Below, piece by piece: positions 8,773 through 16,670 of a stretch of DNA of 64,000 bases. The stretch spans positions 1,550,001 to 1,614,000 of the forward strand of contig NZ_JASCRY010000001.1 of the NCBI RefSeq assembly GCF_030010375.1, given 5' to 3'. The stretch comes from Flavobacterium yafengii. GTDB taxonomy: Bacteria > Bacteroidota > Bacteroidia > Flavobacteriales > Flavobacteriaceae. The notes below the pieces were generated by a model, which made no database searches, was not told the DNA's origin, and worked only from the letters and a program-made list of their open reading frames with translations. Position 1 is the stretch's first letter. Each line of letters begins with the position of its first letter. The translations under genes were made by a program, and so were the position numbers.

Positions 8773-9435
8773 TTAGTTGCTAATCATTCCATCAACCATT
8801 ATTAATTTTCTGTCGGCCATATTGGCTAAATCTTCATTGTGTGTTACAATCACGAAAGTTTGTCCCAACTCATCACGCAATTTAAAGAATAATTGATGTA
8901 AGTTTTCAGCCGAAGCAGTATCGAGATTTCCCGAAGGTTCATCGGCAAAAATGATGGCTGGTTTATTAATCAGCGCTCTGGCCACAGCCACACGTTGTTG
9001 TTCCCCGCCGGAAAGTTCATTGGGTTTATGATTCATTCTATGGGAAAGTCCAAGATAAGTCAGCAGTTTTTTTGCTTCAATCTCAGTTTCCGGTTTTGGT
9101 TTATTGGCAATGAAAGCGGGAATGCAAACATTCTCTAATGCAGTAAATTCAGGTAATAATTGATGAAATTGAAAAATAAAACCTAAATTTAGATTTCTGA
9201 ATTTAGATAAGGTTTTGTCATTCATAGTCAGAATGTCTTCATTGTTGATGCGCAATTCAATTCCGTTTTCAACGGTTGGCTTGTCTAAAGTTCCAAGGAT
9301 TTGCAAAAGAGTTGTTTTTCCGGCTCCCGAAGCACCAACGATAGAGACAATTTCTCCTTTTTGAATATGTAAATCGACTCCTTTCAACACATGTAGTTGA
9401 TCGTAATATTTATGTAGATTTTTGGCTTGTATCAT
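8773..9435 (-). CDS. lolD: LolD-type ABC transporter ATP-binding protein
   Basis: A 220-residue ABC ATPase of the LolD/MacB class. The ATG at 9435 ([20 protein letters not shown]) fits the family start better than 9462. It has Walker [10 protein letters not shown], the Q-loop in [10 protein letters not shown], signature LSGGEQQR, Walker [13 protein letters not shown] and the H-loop VTHNED. LolD energises removal of lipoproteins from the inner membrane through LolC/E-type permeases; no permease gene is adjacent here, which is common in Bacteroidota. It could instead serve another MacB-like exporter. Confidence 0.85.
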   Translation of the reverse strand: MIQAKNLHKYYDQLHVLKGVDLHIQKGEIVSIVGASGAGKTTLLQILGTLDKPTVENGIELRINNEDILTMNDKTLSKFRNLNLGFIFQFHQLLPEFTALENVCIPAFIANKPKPETEIEAKKLLTYLGLSHRMNHKPNELSGGEQQRVAVARALINKPAIIFADEPSGNLDTASAENLHQLFFKLRDELGQTFVIVTHNEDLANMADRKLIMVDGMISN

Positions 9436-9578
9436 TTTGAAACTGTTTTGACAAAGAAACAAAGATTTTAATGATTATTAAATGCATCCCAATATATTTT
9501 GCTTTGACAAAATATAAACTTTAGTTAATATCGAATAATCAGTTCGTTTTAATGGATAAATTTGATTCTAAATCGGTA

Positions 9579-10229
9579 ATGATGAAAAAAATAATTGGTA
9601 TTTTTCTGGCACTATTGCCTTTTTCATTTTGTGCAAAAGAAAAGAATAGTATTGTGCCAAAAAGTAAAGAAACAAAAAATATGGAAATACAAAACGGATT
9701 GGAAGTTGCAACCTTTGCAGGAGGTTGTTTTTGGTGTACAGAAGCAGTTTTCTTAGAACTGGATGGAGTAAAAAAAGTTGTTTCAGGATATATTGGCGGC
9801 ACTACTGTAAACCCAACGTACAAGGATATTTGTAATGGAGATACGGGTCATGCGGAAGCTATTGAAATTACTTTTGATCCTAAAGAAGTAAGTTTTGGAG
9901 AACTATTGGAAATATTTTTTGCCACACATGATCCGACTACGTTGAACCGTCAGGGAAATGATATTGGTACACAATATCGTAGTGAAATTTTTTATCACAA
10001 TCCTACTCAAAAGCAACTCTCTGAAGATTATATCGCTTTAATGATCAGCGAGAATACATTTGGAAAACCAATTGTAACTAAAATCTCTGCAGTTTCTAAA
10101 TTTTATGAAGCCGAAGATTATCATCAAAATTATTACAATCAAAACAAAACCCAAGGATATTGCAGTTATGTAATTACTCCAAAAATTGAGAAGCTGAAAA
10201 AAGTGTATCAAGACAAGCTGAAAAAATAA
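9579..10229 (+). CDS. msrA: Peptide-methionine (S)-S-oxide reductase MsrA
   Basis: The enzyme reduces methionine-S-sulfoxide in oxidised proteins. The active-site motif GGCFWCTEAVF is clear, with the catalytic Cys in GCFW, followed by the family segments GYIGG, GDTGHAEAIEITFDP, HDPTTLNRQGNDIGTQYRS and the C-terminal AEDYHQNYY. An N-terminal hydrophobic segment ending near FCAKEKN suggests export or membrane anchoring, perhaps as a lipoprotein with a non-standard lipobox (F before Cys). Two adjacent ATGs (9579, 9582) precede this signal; the ATG at 9552 would add nine polar residues before it. There is no fused MsrB domain. Confidence 0.92.
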   Translation: MMKKIIGIFLALLPFSFCAKEKNSIVPKSKETKNMEIQNGLEVATFAGGCFWCTEAVFLELDGVKKVVSGYIGGTTVNPTYKDICNGDTGHAEAIEITFDPKEVSFGELLEIFFATHDPTTLNRQGNDIGTQYRSEIFYHNPTQKQLSEDYIALMISENTFGKPIVTKISAVSKFYEAEDYHQNYYNQNKTQGYCSYVITPKIEKLKKVYQDKLKK

Positions 10230-10271
10230 TTGGCATCAGATTTGTACAATTTTCTGATAAATTGAAATAGT

Positions 10272-10571
10272 ATGACAGAGCAAGTGCCCGTTAGTGCAGA
10301 AAACAATAAAACAAGGAATCTTATATTAGGAATTCTGTTTGATGCAATAGGATTAGTATCGTTTACGGTTCCATTGGTTGGCGAGTTTTCCGATGTGATT
10401 TGGGCGCCATTGGCGGGATTTTTAATGACTTGGATGTATAAAGGAACCATAGGACGAGTAGGAGGTGTGGTTACTTTTCTGGAAGAAATTTTACCTTTTT
10501 CGGATTTTATACCAACATTTACATTGACTTGGATTTATAATTATTGGATTAAAAACAAAAACGCCTCGTAA
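10272..10571 (+). CDS. Small hydrophobic membrane protein
   Basis: A 99-residue protein with two or three hydrophobic stretches (about 17-37, 43-56 and 78-93) and a short polar N-terminus. It starts 42 bases after msrA and could share its transcript. I recognise no family with confidence. Its stop codon lies in the loop of the terminator hairpin that follows, so the last codons form the first arm of that stem. Confidence 0.65.
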   Translation: MTEQVPVSAENNKTRNLILGILFDAIGLVSFTVPLVGEFSDVIWAPLAGFLMTWMYKGTIGRVGGVVTFLEEILPFSDFIPTFTLTWIYNYWIKNKNAS

Positions 10572-10584
10572 TTGAGGCGTTTTT
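10557..10584. terminator. Bidirectional terminator overlapping a stop codon
   Basis: A perfect 11-bp stem (10557-10567 with 10574-10584) with a GC-rich core and A/T tails. The TAA stop (10569-10571) of the plus-strand gene lies in the 6-nt loop, and the stop of the convergent gene is 1 base beyond. It serves both genes. Confidence 0.85.
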
Positions 10585-10585
10585 G

Positions 10586-10888
10586 TTATTCTGTAAAAAG
10601 AAATCCTAATCCCATACGTTTCAGCATCTTTTTTTCGAATGCCCAAAAGAATTTGAACTGCCCAAAAAGAAATCCAATTAGGACTAAAAGCACTTGGTAT
10701 ATAGGGAAAATTAAAATTAATCGCACTGGTGTAAACCAATATCCTAAATCTTCTTTTGTAATTCCCAACCAAAAACAAAATGGTTTTGACAACCATGCTG
10801 AAGCCGAACCAGTAATCGCAAAAACGATAAATATGATCATGAGTTGGAAATTTGTCTCAATTCCCCAACGTTGTTTTAGTTTATTCAT
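10586..10888 (-). CDS. DUF6787-like small membrane protein
   Basis: A 100-residue protein with two strong membrane segments (about 15-36 and 56-78) and the family-like start MNKLKQRWGIETNFQLMIIF, followed by FAITGSASAW and a basic C-terminal end (FEKKMLKRMG). It resembles the flavobacterial small membrane proteins placed in DUF6787, some of which are mislabelled as prolipoprotein diacylglyceryl transferase; it is far too short for that enzyme. Function unknown. Confidence 0.7.
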   Translation of the reverse strand: MNKLKQRWGIETNFQLMIIFIVFAITGSASAWLSKPFCFWLGITKEDLGYWFTPVRLILIFPIYQVLLVLIGFLFGQFKFFWAFEKKMLKRMGLGFLFTE

Positions 10889-10920
10889 TTTTATTTATAA
10901 TGATTACAAATATAGTAACA

Positions 10921-11361
10921 TTATCTGATGGGGACTAAACCAAAAAGTTTTTGTTTATAGGTATTTTGAAAATAAATCATGTAATTGTAGATCAAATAAT
11001 TTACTTCGTAGCCATAATCAATATTTGGATCATAATTGATAGACATTTCATATAAATTTGGATCAAATCGCATAGGCTGTAAAACACGGCTATTCCACTC
11101 GCTGATGTAAAATTGGTTTTTGTTTTCTAAATAGCTTTGAGAATAATATCCTCTTGGGTATGCTCTTGAATTAAGCCACGTACTAAAACCGGGATCAATA
11201 ATGATAACTTCATATTCTAGCTCGTCATTAGCAATTCGCACGGTATCGCCTTGAGTTGCAACAGTATTTTCAGTACTTGGAAAATTAGACTTTGAAGTGT
11301 TACAACTAAAAATAGAAACTAGAATAATTGCTAATAGATAAACACTATTTTTCATAATCAA
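10921..11361 (-). CDS. DUF6146-like lipoprotein
   Basis: A 146-residue lipoprotein: signal peptide MKNSVYLLAIILVSIFSC with the lipobox Cys, starting at the second Met (11355) or at 11361. The mature domain carries IDPGFSTWLNSRAYPRGYY, followed by ISEWNSRV and VNYLIYNYMIYFQNTYKQKL, features of the DUF6146 family of Bacteroidota. The role is not known; the location is the periplasmic face of a membrane. Confidence 0.75.
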   Translation of the reverse strand: MIMKNSVYLLAIILVSIFSCNTSKSNFPSTENTVATQGDTVRIANDELEYEVIIIDPGFSTWLNSRAYPRGYYSQSYLENKNQFYISEWNSRVLQPMRFDPNLYEMSINYDPNIDYGYEVNYLIYNYMIYFQNTYKQKLFGLVPIR

Positions 11362-11416
11362 AAAATTGAATATTAAATTTACAAAATTAAATGATTTGTT
11401 AGTAGCGTTTTAACAT

Positions 11417-11449
11417 AAAAAATCACCTACAATGAGTAGGTGATTTTTT
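11417..11449 (-). terminator. Terminator after the DUF937-like gene
   Basis: A perfect 14-bp stem (11417-11430 with 11436-11449) with a 5-nt loop and T-run on the minus strand lies just past the stop of the DUF937-like gene. Confidence 0.85.
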
Positions 11450-11467
11450 ATAAATATTTTATTTTTA

Positions 11468-12031
11468 TTATTTTCCAAAGAGTTTGCCAAGTATACTTCC
11501 AAGCCCGCCACCTTTTTTTGTTACGGCTGACATGGCATCACTGATATCTACTTTACCATCTGCATTTTGGTCCAAACCAAATTGACCTCCATATTTAGAT
11601 ATTGCCTCCATTATGCCAGAATTCTGGGTACTATCACCAGAAATAGCCGCTATCACATCAGAAATTTGAAAGCTGCTGTCATTAGGATCTTTAGCTTTAT
11701 TGACTAACGAACCTAAAATTTGAGGAATTAAACTTCCTGCAACACCGGAGGCAGTTTCACTATTGAAGCCAAATTTTTCTCCCAAACTACCAGTAAGTTG
11801 TTCCGTTAATTTTTGAATTAGAGGATTAGAGGTGTTTTGTGCATTGTTTCCTTGAAATAATCCCGCAAGCTGATCTGCTCCGCCTTCTGAAACTATTTTT
11901 TGTAATCCAGAAAAAATAGAACTGCTGGCTTCAGTCATTACGGCTTCATTATGCTCGTTTGGAATTGCTTGGTTTTTAACAACTGATTCGACCCCAAACT
12001 GTTGTGCTAATTGTGTTAATTGTTCAAACAT
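11468..12031 (-). CDS. DUF937-like protein with an EF-hand-like loop
   Basis: A 187-residue protein starting at MFEQLTQLAQQFGVE (ATG at 12031; the upstream in-frame start at 12109 would translate through the preceding terminator hairpin). The body is helical and rich in G, S and A with the repeat-like phrases LIQKLTEQLTGSLGEKFG and GVAGSLIPQILGSLVNKAKD, like DUF937 family proteins. Near the C-terminus DQNADGKVDISDAM is a calcium-binding-like loop of the EF-hand/dockerin type. It ends with a glycine-rich GGGLGSILGKLFGK. Function unknown. Confidence 0.75.
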   Translation of the reverse strand: MFEQLTQLAQQFGVESVVKNQAIPNEHNEAVMTEASSSIFSGLQKIVSEGGADQLAGLFQGNNAQNTSNPLIQKLTEQLTGSLGEKFGFNSETASGVAGSLIPQILGSLVNKAKDPNDSSFQISDVIAAISGDSTQNSGIMEAISKYGGQFGLDQNADGKVDISDAMSAVTKKGGGLGSILGKLFGK

Positions 12032-12068
12032 GGAAAATATTTTAAAATTAGAAATCAAATTTAATAAA

Positions 12069-12106
12069 AAAAGGGATTTATTAAACAAAGTTAATAAATC
12101 CCTTTT
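12069..12106 (-). terminator. Terminator after serA
   Basis: A perfect 16-bp stem (12069-12084 with 12091-12106), 6-nt loop, followed on the minus strand by a run of T. It separates serA from the DUF937-like gene. Confidence 0.9.
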
Positions 12107-12126
12107 CATTTATTTAGTCTAAAATA

Positions 12127-13077
12127 CTAGCCTAATATGCTAATGATTTGTGAAGCTAATTCAGTACCAATTCTGTCTTGAGCTTCTCCAGTTGCAGCCC
12201 CAATATGAGGAGTCAACGAGATTTTATGATTCATCAAAATAGTCATTTCAGGAGTTGGTTCGTTTTCAAAAACGTCTAATCCTGCGAATAATACTTTTCC
12301 GCTGTCTAGTGCTTTTACTAATGCAACTTCATCAATAACACCACCACGAGCACAGTTTACAATACCTACACCGTTTTTCATGATTGCCAATTCTTTCTCT
12401 CCAATGATGTAACCATCTTGAGCAGGAACGTGTAATGTGATGAAATCAGCTTCTTTGAATAAAGATTCCAATGATTGAGAAACGATAGTAGTTGTGATAG
12501 ATTGCCCGTCAAAAAACTCCACTTTAATATCAACTTGTGGGATAAACATATCAGCAGCAATTACTTTCATGCCTAAACCTAGTGCCATTTTAGCAGTAGC
12601 CTGACCAATACGGCCAATTCCTACTACTCCAAGAGTTTTCCCTCTTAATTCAATTCCGTTTGCATAAGCTTTTTTCAAACCTTCAAAGTTTGTATCTCCT
12701 TCAAGAGGCATATTTCTATTAGAATCGTGTAAAAAACGAACACCAGAAAATAAGTGTGCAAAAACCAATTCTGCAACTGATTCTGATGAAGAAGCTGGAG
12801 TGTTTATTACGTGAATTCCTTTGCTTTTAGCATAATCCACATCAATATTATCCATTCCTACACCACCACGACCTATAATTTTTAATCCTGGACAAGCGTC
12901 AATGATATCCTTACGAACTTTAGTCGCACTACGTACCAAAACTACACTTACATTATTTTCGTTTACAAAATTAGCTACTTGTTCTTGAGCTACTTTTGTA
13001 GTTATAACTTCAAATCCACCTTTTTCTAAAGCTAGAATTCCACTTTTAGAAATTCCATCGTTGGCTAATACCTTCAT
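12127..13077 (-). CDS. serA: D-3-phosphoglycerate dehydrogenase (short form)
   Basis: This 316-residue enzyme belongs to the D-2-hydroxyacid dehydrogenases and probably oxidises 3-phosphoglycerate to 3-phosphohydroxypyruvate, the first step of serine synthesis. Visible are RSATKVRKDIIDACP, IIGRGGVGMDNIDVDYA, the NAD-binding GVVGIGRIGQ, catalytic Arg in NCARGGVIDE, Glu in FENEP and the catalytic His in LTPHIGAAT. It lacks the C-terminal ACT domain, as usual for the short type, so it should not be serine-inhibited in the E. coli manner. The adjacent upstream serC supports the assignment. Confidence 0.92.
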   Translation of the reverse strand: MKVLANDGISKSGILALEKGGFEVITTKVAQEQVANFVNENNVSVVLVRSATKVRKDIIDACPGLKIIGRGGVGMDNIDVDYAKSKGIHVINTPASSSESVAELVFAHLFSGVRFLHDSNRNMPLEGDTNFEGLKKAYANGIELRGKTLGVVGIGRIGQATAKMALGLGMKVIAADMFIPQVDIKVEFFDGQSITTTIVSQSLESLFKEADFITLHVPAQDGYIIGEKELAIMKNGVGIVNCARGGVIDEVALVKALDSGKVLFAGLDVFENEPTPEMTILMNHKISLTPHIGAATGEAQDRIGTELASQIISILG

Positions 13078-13097
13078 TTATGTTTATTTGTTTATTC

Positions 13098-13226
13098 GTT
13101 ATTTGTTTAATCGTATTTTGGATAAAAAATAACTGAATTATTAATTAATTTGATTGTTGATTTAAATAATTAAATCAACACGATATTGTTTTCTTGTTTT
13201 TTGGTTATTTCGATTAAACAAATAAC
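13098..13226. repeat. Nested inverted repeats between serA and serC
   Basis: A perfect 16-bp inverted repeat (13098-13113 and 13211-13226) encloses 97 bases, in the middle of which is a second perfect hairpin (13156-13165 with 13170-13179, 4-nt loop). There is no good T-run, so it is not a standard terminator. It lies between serC and serA on the transcript strand and may fold the intercistronic RNA. Confidence 0.6.
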
Positions 13227-13237
13227 CAAATTAACGA

Positions 13238-14308
13238 TTAAACTTTTGACTCTAATTCTTTCATTACATCAACCAATACTTGAACACTTTCTAACGGAAG
13301 TGCGTTGTACATAGAAGCTCTGTAACCACCTACTGAACGATGTCCAGGTAATCCAGATATTCCTGCTGCTTTCCACATTGCATCAAATGTTGCAGCGTGT
13401 GCTTCATCATTCAATAAGAAAGTAGCATTCATGTTAGAACGATCTTCTACAGCTGCAGCTCCTTTAAATAATGGGTTTCTGTCTATTTCTCCATAAAGTA
13501 ATGCTGCTTTAGCATTGTTTATTTTTTCAATAGAAGCAATTCCACCAAGGTTTTTCAACCATTGTAAAGTCAATAACGATGCGTAAACAGGGAAAACAGG
13601 TGGAGTATTATACATACTTTCTGCTTTGATATGTTTAGTATAATCCAACATGCTTGGGATTATTCTGCCATTTTTACCTAAAATTTCTTCTTTTACAACA
13701 ACCAAAGTAGTTCCAGCTGGACCCATATTTTTTTGAGCTCCTGCATAAATCAAATCAAATTTAGAAAAATCCAATTCTCTTGAAAATATATCAGAACTCA
13801 TATCACATACAATTGGCATATCAAGTGACGGGAATTCCTTCATTTGTGTACCAAAAATAGTGTTGTTACTTGTGCAATGGAAATAATCAGCATCTGCAGG
13901 GACAGTATATCCTTTTGGAATGTGATTGTAATTTTGTTCTTTTGATGAAGCTACAACAACTGTATCTCCAAAAAATTTTGCTTCTTTTATAGCGGCTGAA
14001 GCCCATGTTCCGGTATCAAGATAAGCCGCTTTTCCGCCTTCTTTCATTAAGTTATAAGGAACCATCAAAAATTCTAAACTTGCTCCGCCAGCAAGAAATA
14101 ATGCTTGATATCCTTTGCCCTCAAGGCCTAAAAGTTCAATAACAATTGCTCTTGCTTCATCCATTACGGCAACGAAGTCTTTGCTTCTATGCGAAATTTC
14201 TAAAAGCGATAATCCAGAATCGTTAAAATTTAATATTGCTTGTGCTGATTTTTCAAAAACTTCTTGTGGTAAAATACAAGGTCCTGCGCTGTAGTTGTGT
14301 TTTTTCAT
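13238..14308 (-). CDS. serC: Phosphoserine aminotransferase
   Basis: A 356-residue PLP enzyme that converts 3-phosphohydroxypyruvate and glutamate to phosphoserine; it also serves PLP synthesis. The ATG at 14308 gives the family start KHNYSAGPCILP; the longer start at 14341 adds non-conserved residues. Other signs: LLEISHRSKDF, LFLAGGASLEF, the PLP lysine in YAGAQKNMGPAG, and GLPGHRSVGGYRASMYNA at the C-terminus. It is upstream of serA on the same strand, with 160 bases containing nested inverted repeats between. Confidence 0.95.
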   Translation of the reverse strand: MKKHNYSAGPCILPQEVFEKSAQAILNFNDSGLSLLEISHRSKDFVAVMDEARAIVIELLGLEGKGYQALFLAGGASLEFLMVPYNLMKEGGKAAYLDTGTWASAAIKEAKFFGDTVVVASSKEQNYNHIPKGYTVPADADYFHCTSNNTIFGTQMKEFPSLDMPIVCDMSSDIFSRELDFSKFDLIYAGAQKNMGPAGTTLVVVKEEILGKNGRIIPSMLDYTKHIKAESMYNTPPVFPVYASLLTLQWLKNLGGIASIEKINNAKAALLYGEIDRNPLFKGAAAVEDRSNMNATFLLNDEAHAATFDAMWKAAGISGLPGHRSVGGYRASMYNALPLESVQVLVDVMKELESKV

Positions 14309-14401
14309 GGTGTAGTTTAAGTCCAAAAAATTAAAGTGCAAATTTCGGCAATAGGAATTTAAAAGGCGTTAAATAATTCGAAATAATTAAACATATTTCA
14401 A

Positions 14402-15460
14402 CTATGTTGTTAACAAAAACGAAATAGTATCGGTGTTATCTGCGTAATTCCACAATTTAGGTTTTTGGGTTTGCCCAAAGCCAATGCTGTTCTCTATAAG
14501 ATTGTCACTTACAATGCACTGAATTTTATCGTTTTCTGATTGCAATCTAGTTTTCAAATCATTGATGTCATCATAAAACTCATAAAATATACTAGAAATG
14601 GGCGATGCATGGCTTTGATCTTCTTTTATTGTCAAAAAACCATTATCCAATAATTTGAAATTACTCATCAGGAAAACGGCTTTGTTGTAATCGTAATTGT
14701 TAGCGTATTTTTCATAATGAATAACGTGTTGGTATTCAAATATTGCTTCAAAAAAGGGAACAAAGGAATATCCTTTTGGTACAAAAAGTTTTGAAACATT
14801 GCGACAGCCCAATCCAAAATATCGGAATATGTCTTCCCCTAAAGCAGCTAGTTGCTCTTTAGTTTCCTTTCCATTCAAAACTGCAATTGAGTTTCTGCTT
14901 TTTCGAATGATAGAAGGTTTGTCTTTGAAATAATATTCAAAATAACGAGCAGTATTATTACTTCCTGTGGCTATTACAGCATCGAAATTTTCTAATTTTC
15001 CATCTACGAAAGTGATGTTATTGACTAATTTAGGGTCAACTGCTATGATGTATTTTGCTAAAAACGGCAACAAATGTTGGTCATTTGAGGATGTTTTCAC
15101 CAATACATTATTTCCTGTAATTAAAACCGAAAGAAAGTCATGAAAACCCACTAACGGAATATTTCCGGCAAGAATTAAGGCGATGTTTTTAGGTTCTTTT
15201 ATTTGAAAATTATAAGCCGAAAGCCATTGATTTAAGTTTTCTGCAGTTAATGCTTCTGCCCAAGATTGGATAGCAAAATAGACTTGTTCCGGCGTATACC
15301 ATCCATTATGAGATTGAGATAATTTTATTAATTCTATAAAATCTTCAAAAAACAGATTGTTGTGCAAAACAGTCGGATTCTTAGAGGTATTATCTTCGGA
15401 AAATTGACTTAAGAATTTTCCTAATTCAACAAAAACACTTTTTTTTGTTTCTAATGTCAT
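14402..15460 (-). CDS. Acyl-CoA reductase (LuxC-like)
   Basis: A 352-residue protein of the acyl-CoA reductase/LuxC-like aldehyde dehydrogenase superfamily found next to serC/serA in many Bacteroidota. Visible: NIALILAGNIPLVGFHDFLSVL (cofactor-binding-like), VLVKTSSND, AVIATGSNNTARYFEYYF, and the probable nucleophile Cys in FRYFGLGCRNVSKLFVP. The family reduces acyl-CoA to aldehyde with NAD(P)H, but the physiological substrate here is unknown. It is 93 bases before serC and divergent from the ferredoxin gene, sharing a compact promoter region. Confidence 0.85.
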   Translation of the reverse strand: MTLETKKSVFVELGKFLSQFSEDNTSKNPTVLHNNLFFEDFIELIKLSQSHNGWYTPEQVYFAIQSWAEALTAENLNQWLSAYNFQIKEPKNIALILAGNIPLVGFHDFLSVLITGNNVLVKTSSNDQHLLPFLAKYIIAVDPKLVNNITFVDGKLENFDAVIATGSNNTARYFEYYFKDKPSIIRKSRNSIAVLNGKETKEQLAALGEDIFRYFGLGCRNVSKLFVPKGYSFVPFFEAIFEYQHVIHYEKYANNYDYNKAVFLMSNFKLLDNGFLTIKEDQSHASPISSIFYEFYDDINDLKTRLQSENDKIQCIVSDNLIENSIGFGQTQKPKLWNYADNTDTISFLLTT

Positions 15461-15464
15461 AATG

Positions 15465-15496
15465 TTTGCTTATGAATAGTTTTGATTGTAATTTTG
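15465..15496 (+). promoter_or_regulatory. Promoter for the ferredoxin gene
   Basis: TTTG (15465-15468), a 20-bp spacer and TAATTTTG (15489-15496) match the Bacteroidota -33/-7 promoter. It would start transcription about 95 bases before the ferredoxin ATG. Confidence 0.6.
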
Positions 15497-15498
15497 CA

Positions 15499-15530
15499 CA
15501 AAAATAAGCATAAATATGTCGAAAGTCAAA
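15499..15530 (-). promoter_or_regulatory. Promoter for the acyl-CoA reductase gene
   Basis: On the minus strand TTTG (15527-15530), a 20-bp spacer and TATTTTTG (15499-15506) match the -33/-7 consensus, about 40 bases before the ATG. Its -7 box is 2 bp from the -7 box of the opposing ferredoxin promoter. Confidence 0.6.
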
Positions 15531-15536
15531 AGTCCT

Positions 15537-15566
15537 AATGTCAAAAGAATTTTGGCGTTTGACATT
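15537..15566 (+). promoter_or_regulatory. Inverted repeat in the ferredoxin 5' leader
   Basis: A 9-bp perfect inverted repeat (15537-15545 with 15558-15566, 12-nt spacer) lies between the promoter and the ferredoxin start. It could be a leader hairpin or an operator; no regulator can be named. Confidence 0.35.
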
Positions 15567-15595
15567 TGATACTAAGACTTTAAAACTATAGAAAA

Positions 15596-15946
15596 ATGGC
15601 AATTATTATAACAGACGAATGTATCAACTGTGGTGCTTGTGAACCAGAGTGCCCAAATACAGCAATATACGAAGGAGCAGATGACTGGAGATATAAAGAC
15701 GGAACAAAACTTAAAGGGAAAGTAATTTTGCCGGATGGTACCGAAGTTGATTCTGATGAAGCTCAAACTCCTATTTCTGACGAAGTGTATTACATTGTAC
15801 CAGGAAAATGTACGGAATGTAAAGGTTTTCACGATGAGCCACAATGTGCTGCAGTATGTCCTGTAGACTGTTGTATTCCGGATGATAATCATGTAGAAAG
15901 CGAAGAAACGTTATTAAATAGACAAGCGTTTTTACATAACGAATAA
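15596..15946 (+). CDS. 4Fe-4S dicluster ferredoxin
   Basis: A 116-residue electron carrier with two cluster-binding motifs: [13 protein letters not shown] (about residues 9-21) and [22 protein letters not shown] (about 69-90), where the second has the longer loop between the second and third cysteines seen in Allochromatium-type ferredoxins. The middle part is acidic. It is divergent from the acyl-CoA reductase gene; this pairing with serC/serA is common in Bacteroidota, but the electron partner is not known. Confidence 0.92.
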   Translation: MAIIITDECINCGACEPECPNTAIYEGADDWRYKDGTKLKGKVILPDGTEVDSDEAQTPISDEVYYIVPGKCTECKGFHDEPQCAAVCPVDCCIPDDNHVESEETLLNRQAFLHNE

Positions 15947-15965
15947 AGATTAAATTTTAATCTAA

Positions 15966-15999
15966 AAAAAAATCCTGAGCTATTGTTCAGGATTTTTTT
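15966..15999. terminator. Bidirectional terminator
   Basis: A perfect 13-bp stem (15966-15978 with 15987-15999) with 7-base A and T runs and an 8-nt loop, between the convergent ferredoxin and secreted-protein genes. Confidence 0.9.
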
Positions 16000-16017
16000 G
16001 TTGTATTCCGTAATAGA

Positions 16018-16554
16018 TTATTTTTTGATAATTACAAAAGTTTCTACCGTTATCTTATCTGTTTTGTCATCATAGGATTCCAAAACTAAATTTCCATTAG
16101 CATCAAAGTAACCATAAGAAGTTTTGTTTTTTGAACTATAAATATAGTTGTTGTTTGATGTTTTTCTTAAAACAGCTGCTTTTTCAGCATTAGGTTGGTA
16201 TATAGTATATCCACTTTCAGCTAATTTGACTTGGTATTTCTCTCCGTTTAAATCATAATATGCTGATCTGTCTACATCAACAATATTTGTAACTCCATTT
16301 GCGGTAATGCTAGTAATAGCCGTTACTTCAACCGGTGTTTCTTTTCTTTCTTTGTTTAAAGCATTAGATTCGGCGTCTTTTAATTCAATTTTTTGAATCT
16401 CTTTTACTTCTTGAGTTTTTATTGATTTTTTTTGGCCATCAGAACTTTTTACAGTAGTAACTGTCGTTTTAACTTCCGATTTAACATTTTTATTTTGAGC
16501 TTGAATATTTACTGAAAATAGAAAAGTAACCATTCCAAGAATTATAGTTTTCAT
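16018..16554 (-). CDS. Secreted protein of unknown function
   Basis: A 178-residue protein with a signal peptide (MKTIILGMVTFLFSVNIQAQ) and a mature part with a lysine/threonine-rich polar N-terminal stretch (about 21-75) followed by a beta-rich C-terminal half (YYDLNGEKYQVKLAESGYTIYQ and repeated short strands). No lipobox, no catalytic motif. Such small exported proteins are common in flavobacteria; I do not recognise the family. Confidence 0.7.
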   Translation of the reverse strand: MKTIILGMVTFLFSVNIQAQNKNVKSEVKTTVTTVKSSDGQKKSIKTQEVKEIQKIELKDAESNALNKERKETPVEVTAITSITANGVTNIVDVDRSAYYDLNGEKYQVKLAESGYTIYQPNAEKAAVLRKTSNNNYIYSSKNKTSYGYFDANGNLVLESYDDKTDKITVETFVIIKK

Positions 16555-16582
16555 AATATTTAATTTTGTGATTAATATGAAA

Positions 16583-16590
16583 CAAATTTA
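16583..16590 (-). promoter_or_regulatory. Candidate -7 box (TAAATTTG)
   Basis: The minus strand reads TAAATTTG about 30 bases before the start of the secreted protein. No clear -33 box. Confidence 0.35.
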
Positions 16591-16670
16591 CAATCCTCTG
16601 GCGGAGTACTTGTTACGTAATTATGATAAAAGATTATATAATTTACATAAAGGGAGATAAAACTATGTTT

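Noticed and set aside
10586..10888. Prolipoprotein diacylglyceryl transferase label
   Set aside because: 100 residues with two helices cannot be Lgt, and its conserved motifs are absent.
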